A stretch of DNA of 64,000 nt, from NCBI GenBank assembly GCA_964344175.1, contig CAYFMI010000006.1, positions 10,603 through 74,602 of the forward strand, written 5' to 3'. A program made the translations under genes and the position numbers. Below the pieces are notes generated by a model. That model was not told the DNA's origin. It searched no databases and saw nothing but the letters and a program-made list of their open reading frames with translations. Source of the stretch: NIOZ-UU35 sp964344175. Lineage in GTDB: Bacteria; Chloroflexota; Anaerolineae; Anaerolineales; UBA11858. Numbering within the stretch: position 1 is the first letter of the stretch; each line of letters starts with the position of its first letter. This document shows, in pieces, positions 41,863 through 50,356 of this stretch.

Positions 41863-42039
41863 ATGTATATTGATCCCAGCACCGGCGGCATGTTGTTCCA
41901 AATTTTGGCCGTCGCCTTTGCAGCCCTTTCCGGAGTGATCTTATTCTTCTCCGGTAAAATCAAAATGTTCTTCCGTCGCATCGCCCGCAGTGTGCGTGAG
42001 CGCAACGAAACCCCGCAAAACACAAACGAAGAGAATTAA
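41863..42039 (+). CDS. Small YIDPSTGG membrane protein
   Basis: 58-aa gene with an excellent ribosome site (AAGGAG, 8 bases). Sequence: MYIDPSTGGMLFQILAVAFAALSG..., one helix, then a basic stretch (KIKMFFRRIARSVRER) and an acidic end. The Y-I-D-P-[GS]-T-G start is a recurrent feature of small membrane proteins next to alkaline-phosphatase-superfamily genes, and the phosphodiesterase gene follows after 45 bases. Function unknown; it may anchor or assist the phosphodiesterase. Confidence 0.8.
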   Translation: MYIDPSTGGMLFQILAVAFAALSGVILFFSGKIKMFFRRIARSVRERNETPQNTNEEN

Positions 42040-42084
42040 AAGAAGTACAGAGAAAACCCTGTACTTCCGTGGCAATATCACCTT

Positions 42085-43914
42085 ATGAATACCATCATTC
42101 TCGGCCTGGATGCCTTTGACCCTCACATATTCGAAACCCTCAGCGCACAGGGGAAACTGCCTCATTTAACGAAGTTTGCTGAACAACACCACTATTCGAA
42201 ATTCTCTGTCTCAGCGCCGCCACAAAGCGAAGTCTCCTGGACAAGCATCGCCACCGGGCTAGACCCCGCCGGTCACGGCATGTTCGATTTCGTGCATCGC
42301 AACCCGGCTAATTACAGCATGTTCGTCTCGCTGCTGCCCACCCGCCAAACGCGCCTGGGCACCGAGTTTGCCCGCCCTCACGAAAGCCACACCCTCTTCG
42401 ACGAAGCCGCCCAGCAAGGCTACCCGGCAACTTCGCTATGGTGGCCGGCCACCTTCCCCGTGCGTCTCGATTCCCCCATCCAACAAATCCCCGGCCTGGG
42501 CACACCCGACATCTACGGTCGGCTGGGGGTCGGCGTGGGATATTATTATGGGGAAACGCCCCAACATGACGGTGCGAAAATCCCGGTGGAGAATCTCAAA
42601 AAGAACGGAGCAGATACCTTCTCTGGAAATTTAGCGGGGCCGGCACGCAAAAAGGGCGCTTCCGCCCAAAGCGCGAACAGCGCATTCGAACTCCGTTTTC
42701 AAGATGATACCCACGCCCAGCTGACACTCGGCAAGCAGCGCATCGACCTGACCCTCGGCCAGTGGAGTCCCATTCTGGAAGTCAAATTCAAAATGGGGTT
42801 CATGGTCTCGGTCAGCGCCATCACCCGCGCCATTCTGGTACAGGGGCTGCCCGAACCACGCCTCTATTTCTTGCCGCTGCAAATTCACCCTTTGCACCCG
42901 CTGTGGCGCTACGCCGGTCCGCGCGGCTTTGTCAAACAAGCCTGGAGTATCTCTGGCGGCTATCTTTCACTGGGCTGGCCGCAAGACACCACCGCCCTCG
43001 AAGAAAACTGGCTCAATGACGAGCAATTTTTGGCCTTGTGCAGCGATATTTTCGAAACGCGCCAGCGCGTTTTCCGGCATCACCTGACAAACTATCGCGA
43101 AGGCGTACTGGCAGTGGTCTTTGACACTCTCGACCGCGTTCAGCACATGCTCCAACAACAGCGCCCCGACCATATCGAAGAATGGTATCTCCAATTCGAC
43201 CGCCTGGCCGGTGAAGTTATCGAACAGGTCGATCAGATGCCCATCAAACCGCAATTACTGGTCGTCTCCGATCATGGCTTCGCCGAATTCAATACGAAAG
43301 TACACGTCAACCGCTGGCTCGAAGAAAAAGGATACCTCGCTGCCAAGCCCGGCGCGACCGGCTCGCTTGAAAATGTAGACTGGGCAAAAACTCAGGCCTA
43401 TGCCGTCGGGCTGAACAGCTTGTACCTCAACCTGAAAGGACGCGAAGGTCAGGGCAGCGTCGCCTCGTCACAAATTGGCGACTTGCTGGAGAAATTGCAG
43501 CACGACCTGTTATCCTGGCAAACCCCCGATGGTAAACATATTTTTAACAGCGCCAGACGCAGCAGTGAACTGCACAGCGGCCCTTACGCCGAACTAGCCC
43601 CCGACCTGATACTGGGCTTTAACCGCGGCTTGCGTGCCTCAGCCGAAACAGGTCTGGGCAAATGGAAATCGTCCAGCCTTGAAGAAAATCGAGACCACTG
43701 GCGCGCCGACCACTGCATCGATTCTGAACTCGTCCCCGGCGTGCTCTTCTCGAATCAAGATTTCAAAAGTGTCTCACAACCCTCGTACCGCGACTTCCCT
43801 TATATTGCCATTGGCATGACGCCTAAAGCCGGTGCGGCCCCGCCGCGTGCCGACCTCAACACCGAAGAACAAGCCGACCTCGAAGAGCGCCTAAAGGGGT
43901 TGGGGTACTTGTAA
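42085..43914 (+). CDS. Type I phosphodiesterase/nucleotide pyrophosphatase family protein
   Basis: 609 aa, no signal peptide. Alkaline phosphatase superfamily: metal site IILGLDAFDP, nucleophile region SEVSWTSIATGLDPAGHGMFDFVHR (Ser/Thr in SWTSIATG), and LLVVSDHGFAEFNTKVHVNRWL with the Asp-His metal ligands. The final HCIDSELVPGVLFSN and IAIGMTP carry the last His/active-site elements. Such proteins hydrolyse phosphodiester or phosphonate bonds; the substrate is unknown. First large gene of a rightward set with four further genes, three of them from the same superfamily. Confidence 0.88.
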   Translation: MNTIILGLDAFDPHIFETLSAQGKLPHLTKFAEQHHYSKFSVSAPPQSEVSWTSIATGLDPAGHGMFDFVHRNPANYSMFVSLLPTRQTRLGTEFARPHESHTLFDEAAQQGYPATSLWWPATFPVRLDSPIQQIPGLGTPDIYGRLGVGVGYYYGETPQHDGAKIPVENLKKNGADTFSGNLAGPARKKGASAQSANSAFELRFQDDTHAQLTLGKQRIDLTLGQWSPILEVKFKMGFMVSVSAITRAILVQGLPEPRLYFLPLQIHPLHPLWRYAGPRGFVKQAWSISGGYLSLGWPQDTTALEENWLNDEQFLALCSDIFETRQRVFRHHLTNYREGVLAVVFDTLDRVQHMLQQQRPDHIEEWYLQFDRLAGEVIEQVDQMPIKPQLLVVSDHGFAEFNTKVHVNRWLEEKGYLAAKPGATGSLENVDWAKTQAYAVGLNSLYLNLKGREGQGSVASSQIGDLLEKLQHDLLSWQTPDGKHIFNSARRSSELHSGPYAELAPDLILGFNRGLRASAETGLGKWKSSSLEENRDHWRADHCIDSELVPGVLFSNQDFKSVSQPSYRDFPYIAIGMTPKAGAAPPRADLNTEEQADLEERLKGLGYL

Positions 43915-44012
43915 ATCTAATTTTGTTTTCGACCACGGCGGCATGATCTGCTATCGAGTTACTGTGAAAGCAATCGAAAACGCCTCCATATCGCCGTGAT
44001 TTTTCTCTTTTT

Positions 44013-44582
44013 ATGAAAATTCTCAAACTCGACAAATCCAACCTGTGGAAACTCTTTTTGATGGCCGCCTTCCCCACCCATGTCTGGACGATTCTATTGA
44101 TCTTTCAAGATTATTCCTGGGTCACCGAACGCAACAACAGTTGGGATGCAATAGGCGTAGGCGCATATGGCCTGCTGGCCGCCTTCGCAGAGAGCGTGTT
44201 TGTTTTCGTCATCGCCCTGCTGCTAAGTTTCTTGCTGCCCCGCCAGTGGAGCCAAGCAAAACGCCTGACCATCTTGAGCGGCCTGATCTTTATAGTTGCC
44301 CTGGCCGAAATCTTTAACCAACTCTTCTTCATGCTGGAGTGGGGATTACCTGCCGGGTTATTCACTTTTCTCATTCAACGCGCTCACCCGCTGTGGTATA
44401 TCTATGGCGCGCTGCTGGCTATCATAACCCCGGCACTGATGCTGCTGATCTATTTCAGCGCCGTATCGGAGAAATTCACCAACGCCGCGATCAACATTGT
44501 CGAGCGGCTCTCCTTACTGACTACGCTGTACTTGTTGCTTGACCTGGGTGGCCTGGTAGTCGTCATTATTCGCAATGTGTAA
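44013..44582 (+). CDS. Membrane protein, five to six helices, unknown function
   Basis: 189 aa. Helices at about 12-30, 50-72, 88-110, 125-150 and 165-187. No motif recognised. No strong ribosome site. It is 6 bases before the first Tat-exported gene and 98 after the phosphodiesterase gene, whose gap contains CACGGCG...CGCCGTG pairing around 50 bases and then a T-rich tract. Context suggests a membrane partner for the exported phosphatase-like proteins. Confidence 0.6.
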   Translation: MKILKLDKSNLWKLFLMAAFPTHVWTILLIFQDYSWVTERNNSWDAIGVGAYGLLAAFAESVFVFVIALLLSFLLPRQWSQAKRLTILSGLIFIVALAEIFNQLFFMLEWGLPAGLFTFLIQRAHPLWYIYGALLAIITPALMLLIYFSAVSEKFTNAAINIVERLSLLTTLYLLLDLGGLVVVIIRNV

Positions 44583-44588
44583 AAACCT

Positions 44589-46106
44589 ATGACAGCGCCC
44601 CTCTCGCGCCGTGAATTTCTGAAGCTGGCCGGTCTTCTCTCGCTTAATTACGCAACCCCCCGCTATATACAACCCGACACATTCGAAGCAAGCACAGATC
44701 GCCAAAACGTCGTCATCGTTGTCTTCGATGCCTGGTCGGCGGCCAATATTTCGCTTTTTGGCTATGGCCGCCGCACAACCCCCCAACTCGAACGCCTGGC
44801 CGAAAAAGCCATTGTCTATCACAAGCACCATGCCGGGGCACACTTCACTACCCCTGGCACGGCATCTCTGCTCACCGGAACCACGCCCTGGACACACCAA
44901 ACCTTCAGTTTCAACGGCAGCCTCCCAGCTGCCTTGCTCCAGCACAATATTTTCCGCGCCTTCGATTCCTATCACCGTCTGGCCTATTCCCACAATCCCC
45001 TGGCAAATACACTGCTGCATCAATTAATGCGCGACATTGATGATTTCACCCCCTGGGAAGAACAATACCTCGAAAATGACCCGCTGATCAACTCAGTATT
45101 CGCGAAAGATTACGATGTGGCCGCCATTGGCTGGAACCGGGCAATGAAACGCCTTGAAGAGGGCTACGCCTATTCTCTTTACCTTTCACAATTCTATGAG
45201 GACTATAAAAAAAAGCGCGTCGAATTGTTGACAGATGCCTATCCGCGAGGGATCCCCAACTATGATGGATTGGCCTTCTTCACCTTAGAGCAAACTGTCG
45301 CATGGGTGGCGGGTCTTTTGCAAGCTGCGCCACAACCCTTTTTGGGCTATTTTCACTTTTTGCCGCCGCACGACCCCTATCATACGCACGTCGATTTTTA
45401 CGACACCTTCCGCTCAGATAACTTCCACCCGCCCGAAAAAGATGGCCATATTCTACGCGGCGGACACTCTATCCACAAGATTACCGAACAGCGCCGCTGG
45501 TATGATGAATTTATTCTGCATGTGGATGACCAGTTCGCCAGGCTATACAACCAGCTTGAGGCCAGTGGCGTTCTCGATAACACCTGGGTGATCTTGACCT
45601 CGGACCACGGCGAGATGTTTGAGCGCGGCATTCTGGCGCATAATCAGCCGGTCTATCACCGTCCTATTATCAACGTGCCGCTGATCGTCTTCCCACCCGG
45701 TCAAAAGCAGCGCGTAGATATTTACGAACAAACCAGCGCTATTGACCTGCTACCAACACTGGCGCACATTGCCGGGCTGGAACACCCTGCATGGGCTAAG
45801 GGACGCGTGTTGCCCCCCTTTGTGAAGCCCCCCCACCCACCGCGCGATCTTTCTACTGTTCATCTTCAAGGGCGCGATCCCGATGGCCGCGCCAGCGTTG
45901 CCAGTGCAATGCTGGTGCGCGGCGACTATAAGCTCATGTGGTATTTTGGTTACGATCAACTTGAAACCGGCGAATTCATAGAACTCTTCGATACCGCCAA
46001 TGATCCCGAAGAAACCCACAACCTGCACCCAACCGAAAACGCCCGCGCTACTGAAATGTTGAACGAATTAAATCGCAGCCTGAAAAAATTAAACCCGACC
46101 TCCTAA
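44589..46106 (+). CDS. Tat-exported alkaline-phosphatase-superfamily protein 1 (sulfatase fold, Thr nucleophile)
   Basis: 505 aa. Tat signal LSRREFLKLAGLLSLNYATP. Metal site VVIVVFDAWSAANISLFGYGRRTTPQLERLAEKAIVYHKHHAGAHFTTPGTASLLTGTTPWTH: where sulfatases have C/S-x-P-x-R, this has Thr87-Thr-Pro-Gly-Thr91, so neither the formylglycine residue nor its Arg is present. Second metal site LTSDHGEMFERG. C-terminal part has YKLMWYFGYDQLETGEFIELFDTANDPEETHNL, usual in sulfatases. A Thr nucleophile suggests phosphotransfer or phosphodiester hydrolysis instead of sulfate-ester cleavage. First of three tandem paralogues. Confidence 0.85.
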   Translation: MTAPLSRREFLKLAGLLSLNYATPRYIQPDTFEASTDRQNVVIVVFDAWSAANISLFGYGRRTTPQLERLAEKAIVYHKHHAGAHFTTPGTASLLTGTTPWTHQTFSFNGSLPAALLQHNIFRAFDSYHRLAYSHNPLANTLLHQLMRDIDDFTPWEEQYLENDPLINSVFAKDYDVAAIGWNRAMKRLEEGYAYSLYLSQFYEDYKKKRVELLTDAYPRGIPNYDGLAFFTLEQTVAWVAGLLQAAPQPFLGYFHFLPPHDPYHTHVDFYDTFRSDNFHPPEKDGHILRGGHSIHKITEQRRWYDEFILHVDDQFARLYNQLEASGVLDNTWVILTSDHGEMFERGILAHNQPVYHRPIINVPLIVFPPGQKQRVDIYEQTSAIDLLPTLAHIAGLEHPAWAKGRVLPPFVKPPHPPRDLSTVHLQGRDPDGRASVASAMLVRGDYKLMWYFGYDQLETGEFIELFDTANDPEETHNLHPTENARATEMLNELNRSLKKLNPTS

Positions 46107-46109
46107 TGC

Positions 46110-46139
46110 TAGGGCTTACGCAGTTCGTTGAAAATTTAT
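46110..46139 (-). mobile_element. R1 fragment, copy j (one end only)
   Basis: 30 bp, TAGGGCTTACGCAGTTCGTTGAAAATTT, equal to the right end of R1 in reverse; the other end is missing. Lies between the first two paralogues. Confidence 0.65.
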
Positions 46140-46155
46140 AAACGCTTAACTAACT

Positions 46156-47685
46156 ATGACATCATCCTTATCACGCCGTGAATTTTTAAAACTTGCCGGG
46201 CTTGTCTCGCTCAACTATGCCGCGCCGCAATACCTGTGGTCAGGGGCCTTGGAAGAAAATACCGACGGCCAAAATGTACTCATCATTGTCTTCGACGCTT
46301 GGTCGGCGTTGAATATCTCGCTGTACGGGTACAACCGCTTCACAACACCGAATCTCGAACGCCTGGCCGAGAAAGCCATTGTCTACCATAACCATTTCGC
46401 CGGAGGGCATTTCACCACGCCGGGCACGGCATCTTTGCTCACCGGAACGACACCCTGGACACACCGCGCTTTCAAACATGGCGAAACCGTAGCCAGCGAA
46501 CGGGCACACCACAATATTTTTAATGCCTTCGCAAACCATCACAGCATTTCTTATACCCACAATCCCCTCGCCAACACGCTATTGCAACAATTTATTGAGG
46601 ACATTGATAACTACAACCCCTGGCAAAGCCAGTACTTCGAAAGCGACCCTCTCGTTAATTTCTTGTTTAAGGATGACCAGGATGTCGCCCTGATTGGCTG
46701 GCGGCGGGCCATGAAACGCCTGGCAGAAGGGCATTCTTACTCGCTCTATCTCTCGCAGATTTATGAATCGCTCAAAATCAAAAATGTCGCCGAAATTGCG
46801 CCCCAATTCCCGCGCGGCATCCCAAACTACGATGGGCTGGGGTTAAATTTCTTTACCCTCGAACAGGGGCTGGATTGGCTGGCCGGTTTGACCGGCAGTT
46901 TTCCACAGCCCTTCCTGGGGTATTTTCACTTCTTACCGCCGCACGACCCCTATAATACGCGGCTGGAATTTATCGACGCTTTCGCCGACGATGGCTTCAC
47001 CCCGCTTCCCAAGCCGCTTCACCCTCTCGAACAAACGGTTCCCGAAGATCGTATGCAAACGCGCCACCGCTGGTACGATGAGTTCATTCTTTATGTCGAT
47101 GCGGAATTCGCCCGCTTGTATCGCATATTGGAAGAAAGCGGCAGCCTAGAAAACACCTGGCTGGTGCTGACATCGGACCACGGCGAAATGTTCGAGCGCG
47201 GCATCCTGGGGCATATTGCGCCCGTTTTTCACCAACCCATCAGTCATATTCCGCTGATGATTTTCCCACCAGGACAAAGTGAACGCCGAGACGTTTATGA
47301 ACGCTCTGCAGCGATTGATCTTTTACCCACATTGTTGCACATCACCGGACAAGCAATTCCAGAATGGGCTGAGGGGGTCGTACTGCCCCCCTTTGCGGAG
47401 ATCCCCCCTCCCCCTGATCGTGAGGTCACCAGTGTTCAAGTCGAAAAGTATCATGACGATGGGAGCGTCGCCAAGGCCACAGCCATGCTCATCCAGGGCA
47501 AGTACAAACTGATGTGGCATTTCGGATATGAACAACTCAATGGAACTGAGTATCTTGAACTCTATGACCTGGCTGTTGATCCACAAGAGCTAGAGAACCT
47601 TTACCTTTCTCAGCAGGGGACTGCCAGCGAGTTGTTGGAAATTCTCAAACATAAGATCGCTGAACTTGGCACAAAAAATCTGTAG
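46156..47685 (+). CDS. Tat-exported alkaline-phosphatase-superfamily protein 2
   Basis: 509 aa. Tat signal LSRREFLKLAGLVSLNYAAP. Same architecture as protein 1: VLIIVFDAWSALNISLYGYNRFTTPNLERLAEKAIVYHNHFAGGHFTTPGTASLLTGTTPWTH with Thr87 at the nucleophile position, LPPHDPYNTRLEF, LTSDHGEMFERGILGH, and YKLMWHFGYEQLNGTEYLELYDLAVDPQELENL. It has a two-residue-longer middle than protein 1. Start ATG 46156 lacks a strong ribosome site; the short R1 fragment lies just upstream. Closest in this window to protein 3. Confidence 0.85.
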   Translation: MTSSLSRREFLKLAGLVSLNYAAPQYLWSGALEENTDGQNVLIIVFDAWSALNISLYGYNRFTTPNLERLAEKAIVYHNHFAGGHFTTPGTASLLTGTTPWTHRAFKHGETVASERAHHNIFNAFANHHSISYTHNPLANTLLQQFIEDIDNYNPWQSQYFESDPLVNFLFKDDQDVALIGWRRAMKRLAEGHSYSLYLSQIYESLKIKNVAEIAPQFPRGIPNYDGLGLNFFTLEQGLDWLAGLTGSFPQPFLGYFHFLPPHDPYNTRLEFIDAFADDGFTPLPKPLHPLEQTVPEDRMQTRHRWYDEFILYVDAEFARLYRILEESGSLENTWLVLTSDHGEMFERGILGHIAPVFHQPISHIPLMIFPPGQSERRDVYERSAAIDLLPTLLHITGQAIPEWAEGVVLPPFAEIPPPPDREVTSVQVEKYHDDGSVAKATAMLIQGKYKLMWHFGYEQLNGTEYLELYDLAVDPQELENLYLSQQGTASELLEILKHKIAELGTKNL

Positions 47686-47698
47686 GAAATTCTTAAAA

Positions 47699-49237
47699 AT
47701 GACATCTTCACTTTCACGGCGTGAATTCCTAAAATTTGCCGGGCTGGTCTCCCTGGGGTATGCCATGCCCCAATATTTTGCCGCCCCAAATGCCGAAACC
47801 GTAGACGCTACGAATGCTAATGTCTTGATCGTGGTATTCGATGCCTGGACAGCTTCTCAAATATCTCTTTACGGCTATCATCGCAAAACCACCCCCAACC
47901 TGGAAAAGTTAGCGGAAAAAGCCATTGTCTATCACAACCATTTTGCCGGAGGCCACTACACCGTCCCCGGCACGACTTCGCTCTTAACAGGGACGTTGCC
48001 CTGGACGCATCGCGTATTCCATCACAATGCGATTATGGATCCTGAGGTTGTGCAGAAAAATATCTTCCGGGCTTTCAACCAGCACCATCGCCTGGCCTAT
48101 TCTCATAATCCACTTGCCGATCTTCTTCTCAGGCAGTTTATGACGGATATTGAAAATTACCAACCCTGGCAAGCGCACTACTTTGAAACCGACCCTTTTA
48201 ATTTCGTGCTATTCCAACATGACCCCGATGTTGCCTCGCTCAGTTGGCGGCGCGCCCTTAAACCCCTGGATGAAGGCCACGCGTATACACTGTATCTTTC
48301 CCAACTTTACGCGCATTTCAAATCCCGCCAAAACGACGAAGTCACCGCCCAATTCCCGCGCGGGGTGCCCAATTATCACCAATTAGGTTACAACTACTAT
48401 ACCCTGGAACAAGGCATTAACGGCTTAGGGGCTGCGGTGTCGGCGGCTCCGAGACCCTTCTTGGGATATTATCACTTTTTGCCCCCTCACGATCCCTATT
48501 TCACCCACTCCCATTATTACGACCATTTTGCCGGAGATGGCATCCTGCCACCGAATAAGCCGATTCACTTCTTCGAACAAAGCGTTCCAGAACCCCGAAT
48601 GATCGACCGGCATCGCTGGTATGATGAATTTATCCTCTATGTGGATGCCGAGTTTGCCCGACTATATGAGCATTTAGAGCAACGCGGACTGCTGGAAAAT
48701 ACCTGGCTGGTGCTGACATCGGACCACGGAGAGATGTTCGAAAGGGGCATTATGGGGCATGTGCCCCCGGTTTTTTACCAACCCATCTCGCACATTCCGT
48801 TGATGATCTTTCCGCCTGGGCAAACCGAGCGGGTGGATATTACGGACAGAAGCAGTGCCATTGACCTGCTCCCGACCTTGTTATCGGTTACCGGGCAGGC
48901 GATTCCCACCTGGGCCGAGGGGGAGGTATTGCCTCCATTCGCGGCGGCAACACCGCAAGATCCACGCGACTTTACCAATGTTCAAGTTCAAGAGGTCGAT
49001 CAAAACGGCAAGATCTCCGAAGCTACGGCCGTGCTGGTGCGCGGAAACTATAAACTGCAGTGGTATTTCGGCTACAAAGAATTAGAGGGAAGCGCCGAAC
49101 ACATCGAGTTATTTGACAGCCTATCGGATCCCGAAGAATTGCATAATTTATATCCATCCCGCAAAGCGCTCGCTGAGGAGATGCTGGGCGTTCTCAAGAC
49201 CAAAATCGACGCATTGAGTGCAACCTATTCGTCATAA
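47699..49237 (+). CDS. Tat-exported alkaline-phosphatase-superfamily protein 3
   Basis: 512 aa from ATG 47699, which lies 13 bases after the previous stop; an upstream in-frame start overlaps that gene. Tat signal LSRREFLKFAGLVSLGYAMP. Nucleophile region HYTVPGTTSLLTGTLPWTH with Thr88, again no Cys/Ser and no Arg. LPPHDPYFTHSHYYDHF and LTSDHGEMFERGIMGHVPPVFYQPISHIPLMIFPPGQ are conserved in all three. Ends at a strong terminator, closing the operon. Divergence among the three (signal peptides and active sites kept, C-termini varied) suggests duplication with different substrates. Confidence 0.85.
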   Translation: MTSSLSRREFLKFAGLVSLGYAMPQYFAAPNAETVDATNANVLIVVFDAWTASQISLYGYHRKTTPNLEKLAEKAIVYHNHFAGGHYTVPGTTSLLTGTLPWTHRVFHHNAIMDPEVVQKNIFRAFNQHHRLAYSHNPLADLLLRQFMTDIENYQPWQAHYFETDPFNFVLFQHDPDVASLSWRRALKPLDEGHAYTLYLSQLYAHFKSRQNDEVTAQFPRGVPNYHQLGYNYYTLEQGINGLGAAVSAAPRPFLGYYHFLPPHDPYFTHSHYYDHFAGDGILPPNKPIHFFEQSVPEPRMIDRHRWYDEFILYVDAEFARLYEHLEQRGLLENTWLVLTSDHGEMFERGIMGHVPPVFYQPISHIPLMIFPPGQTERVDITDRSSAIDLLPTLLSVTGQAIPTWAEGEVLPPFAAATPQDPRDFTNVQVQEVDQNGKISEATAVLVRGNYKLQWYFGYKELEGSAEHIELFDSLSDPEELHNLYPSRKALAEEMLGVLKTKIDALSATYSS

Positions 49238-49257
49238 CCCAACCTGCTTGCACACCC

Positions 49258-49304
49258 AAAGGGATGCGTGACGGGGTTATTACCCTGGGCGCATCCCTTT
49301 TTTT
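49258..49304 (+). terminator. Strong intrinsic terminator ending the phosphatase-like operon
   Basis: AAAGGGATGCG pairs with CGCATCCCTTT, inner GGG/CCC pairs, then a T7 tract. 21 bases after the stop of protein 3. Confidence 0.88.
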
Positions 49305-49331
49305 CTGCAGACAACCACCCGTTGTACGCGA

Positions 49332-50153
49332 TTATGCCTTTTGCTGAACCGGCACGGCCATTTTGTTGCGGCGCAAACCAAGTCCTAACGCTAGAAAGTA
49401 GATTAGATACCCGGCGATTTCCGAAAGGGATGGATTGCCGTTATACCCAAACAGGGATTTCATGACCAAACCCAGGGTGGATTTTTCATCAAGAAGATGA
49501 TTGACATCCCAAACCGGTTCAACAATTCCTGGAATCCATCCGACCTCGTTGAATTCATGAATACCGTGGGCAACCAGCCCAGCCGCAAAGAGAATTAATA
49601 ATACGCCCGTCACCTGGAAAAAACGGCGTAAATCCAAACGCACTGTGCTGGCAAAAAACGACCACCCCAACAGTGCCGATGTCCCTAAGCCCAGGGCCGC
49701 GCCGGTGAGGGTTTGCTGTGCAGAAGTTGTAAAAGTTGCCGCGGTTAGAAACAAGGCCAGCTCAACGCCCTCGCGCACGACCGCGAGAAACGATAATAAG
49801 AACAACGCTTTGCCCCCCTGGGTTAGCGCCGCCTTGCGCACATCCGATTCGATCTCGCTGCGCAGCGTTCGCGACTGACGCTGCATCCAAAAGATCATCC
49901 AGGTCAGCACGCCCGCAGCGACGAACATGGTAATGCCCTCGAAGATCTCCTCAGCAGCGCCTTCAAAGCGCGCCCCAAGCGCCGAGAGAATAAGCGCTGA
50001 GGCAATACTCACCAACACCGCGCTGCCAACACCCGCCCAAACAACAGGTTGTAAATTTTCACGCCTGACCTTACGAAGCACACCCAAGACAATGCCAATA
50101 ATCAACGCCGCTTCGAGACCTTCGCGTAATGCCAATAAATAACTGGGGAACAT
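49332..50153 (-). CDS. FTR1/EfeU-family iron permease
   Basis: 273 aa, seven helices. The two REGLE motifs of the family are present: LALREGLEAALIIGIV (helix 1) and LAVVREGVELALFLTAATF (helix 4), whose Glu residues bind Fe3+. Ends with short hydrophilic tail. In EfeUOB systems EfeO and EfeB accompany it; here it stands alone, convergent with the phosphatase-like operon. GAGGAG precedes the ATG, and its own promoter is at 50194-50222. Confidence 0.93.
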   Translation of the reverse strand: MFPSYLLALREGLEAALIIGIVLGVLRKVRRENLQPVVWAGVGSAVLVSIASALILSALGARFEGAAEEIFEGITMFVAAGVLTWMIFWMQRQSRTLRSEIESDVRKAALTQGGKALFLLSFLAVVREGVELALFLTAATFTTSAQQTLTGAALGLGTSALLGWSFFASTVRLDLRRFFQVTGVLLILFAAGLVAHGIHEFNEVGWIPGIVEPVWDVNHLLDEKSTLGLVMKSLFGYNGNPSLSEIAGYLIYFLALGLGLRRNKMAVPVQQKA

Positions 50154-50193
50154 AAATACTCCTCAAAACTGTAAATTAACCTAAGATGGTCGT

Positions 50194-50222
50194 ATTCTAT
50201 CAGGCCGCTTTGATAAGATCAA
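50194..50222 (-). promoter_or_regulatory. Promoter of the iron permease with overlapping palindrome
   Basis: Leftward TTGATC (50222-50217), 17-base spacer, TAGAAT (50199-50194). The -35 lies inside TTGAT-N3-ATCAA (50210-50222), a possible operator for a metal-dependent or redox repressor; it does not match the Fur 19-mer. Confidence 0.5.
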
Positions 50223-50269
50223 TATGGTTTTTATCATGTTATTCATATAAATTAATCGAGGGGGCAAAA

Positions 50270-50303
50270 AAATAGATGCGCGGGAAACTCCGCGCATCTA
50301 TTT
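50270..50303 (-). terminator. Strong terminator of the dnaB-dnaD-dnaI operon
   Basis: 14-bp perfect stem AAATAGATGCGCGG / CCGCGCATCTATTT, 6-base loop, followed leftward by TTTTTTT; 54 bases after the loader gene. Confidence 0.88.
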
Positions 50304-50356
50304 CTATTCTAAATTGTCTCACACCCCTGGGGCCAATCTATGGGTAATTTTTCGCG

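Noticed and set aside
44589..49237. Annotating the three Tat proteins as sulfatases paired with the SUMF1 protein at 11928
   Set aside because: They lack the Cys/Ser that would become formylglycine, and the SUMF1 protein lacks its catalytic cysteines.
50210..50222. Fur box or FNR site upstream of the iron permease
   Set aside because: The palindrome has a 3-base centre and does not match the Fur 19-mer or the FNR TTGAT-N4-ATCAA spacing.
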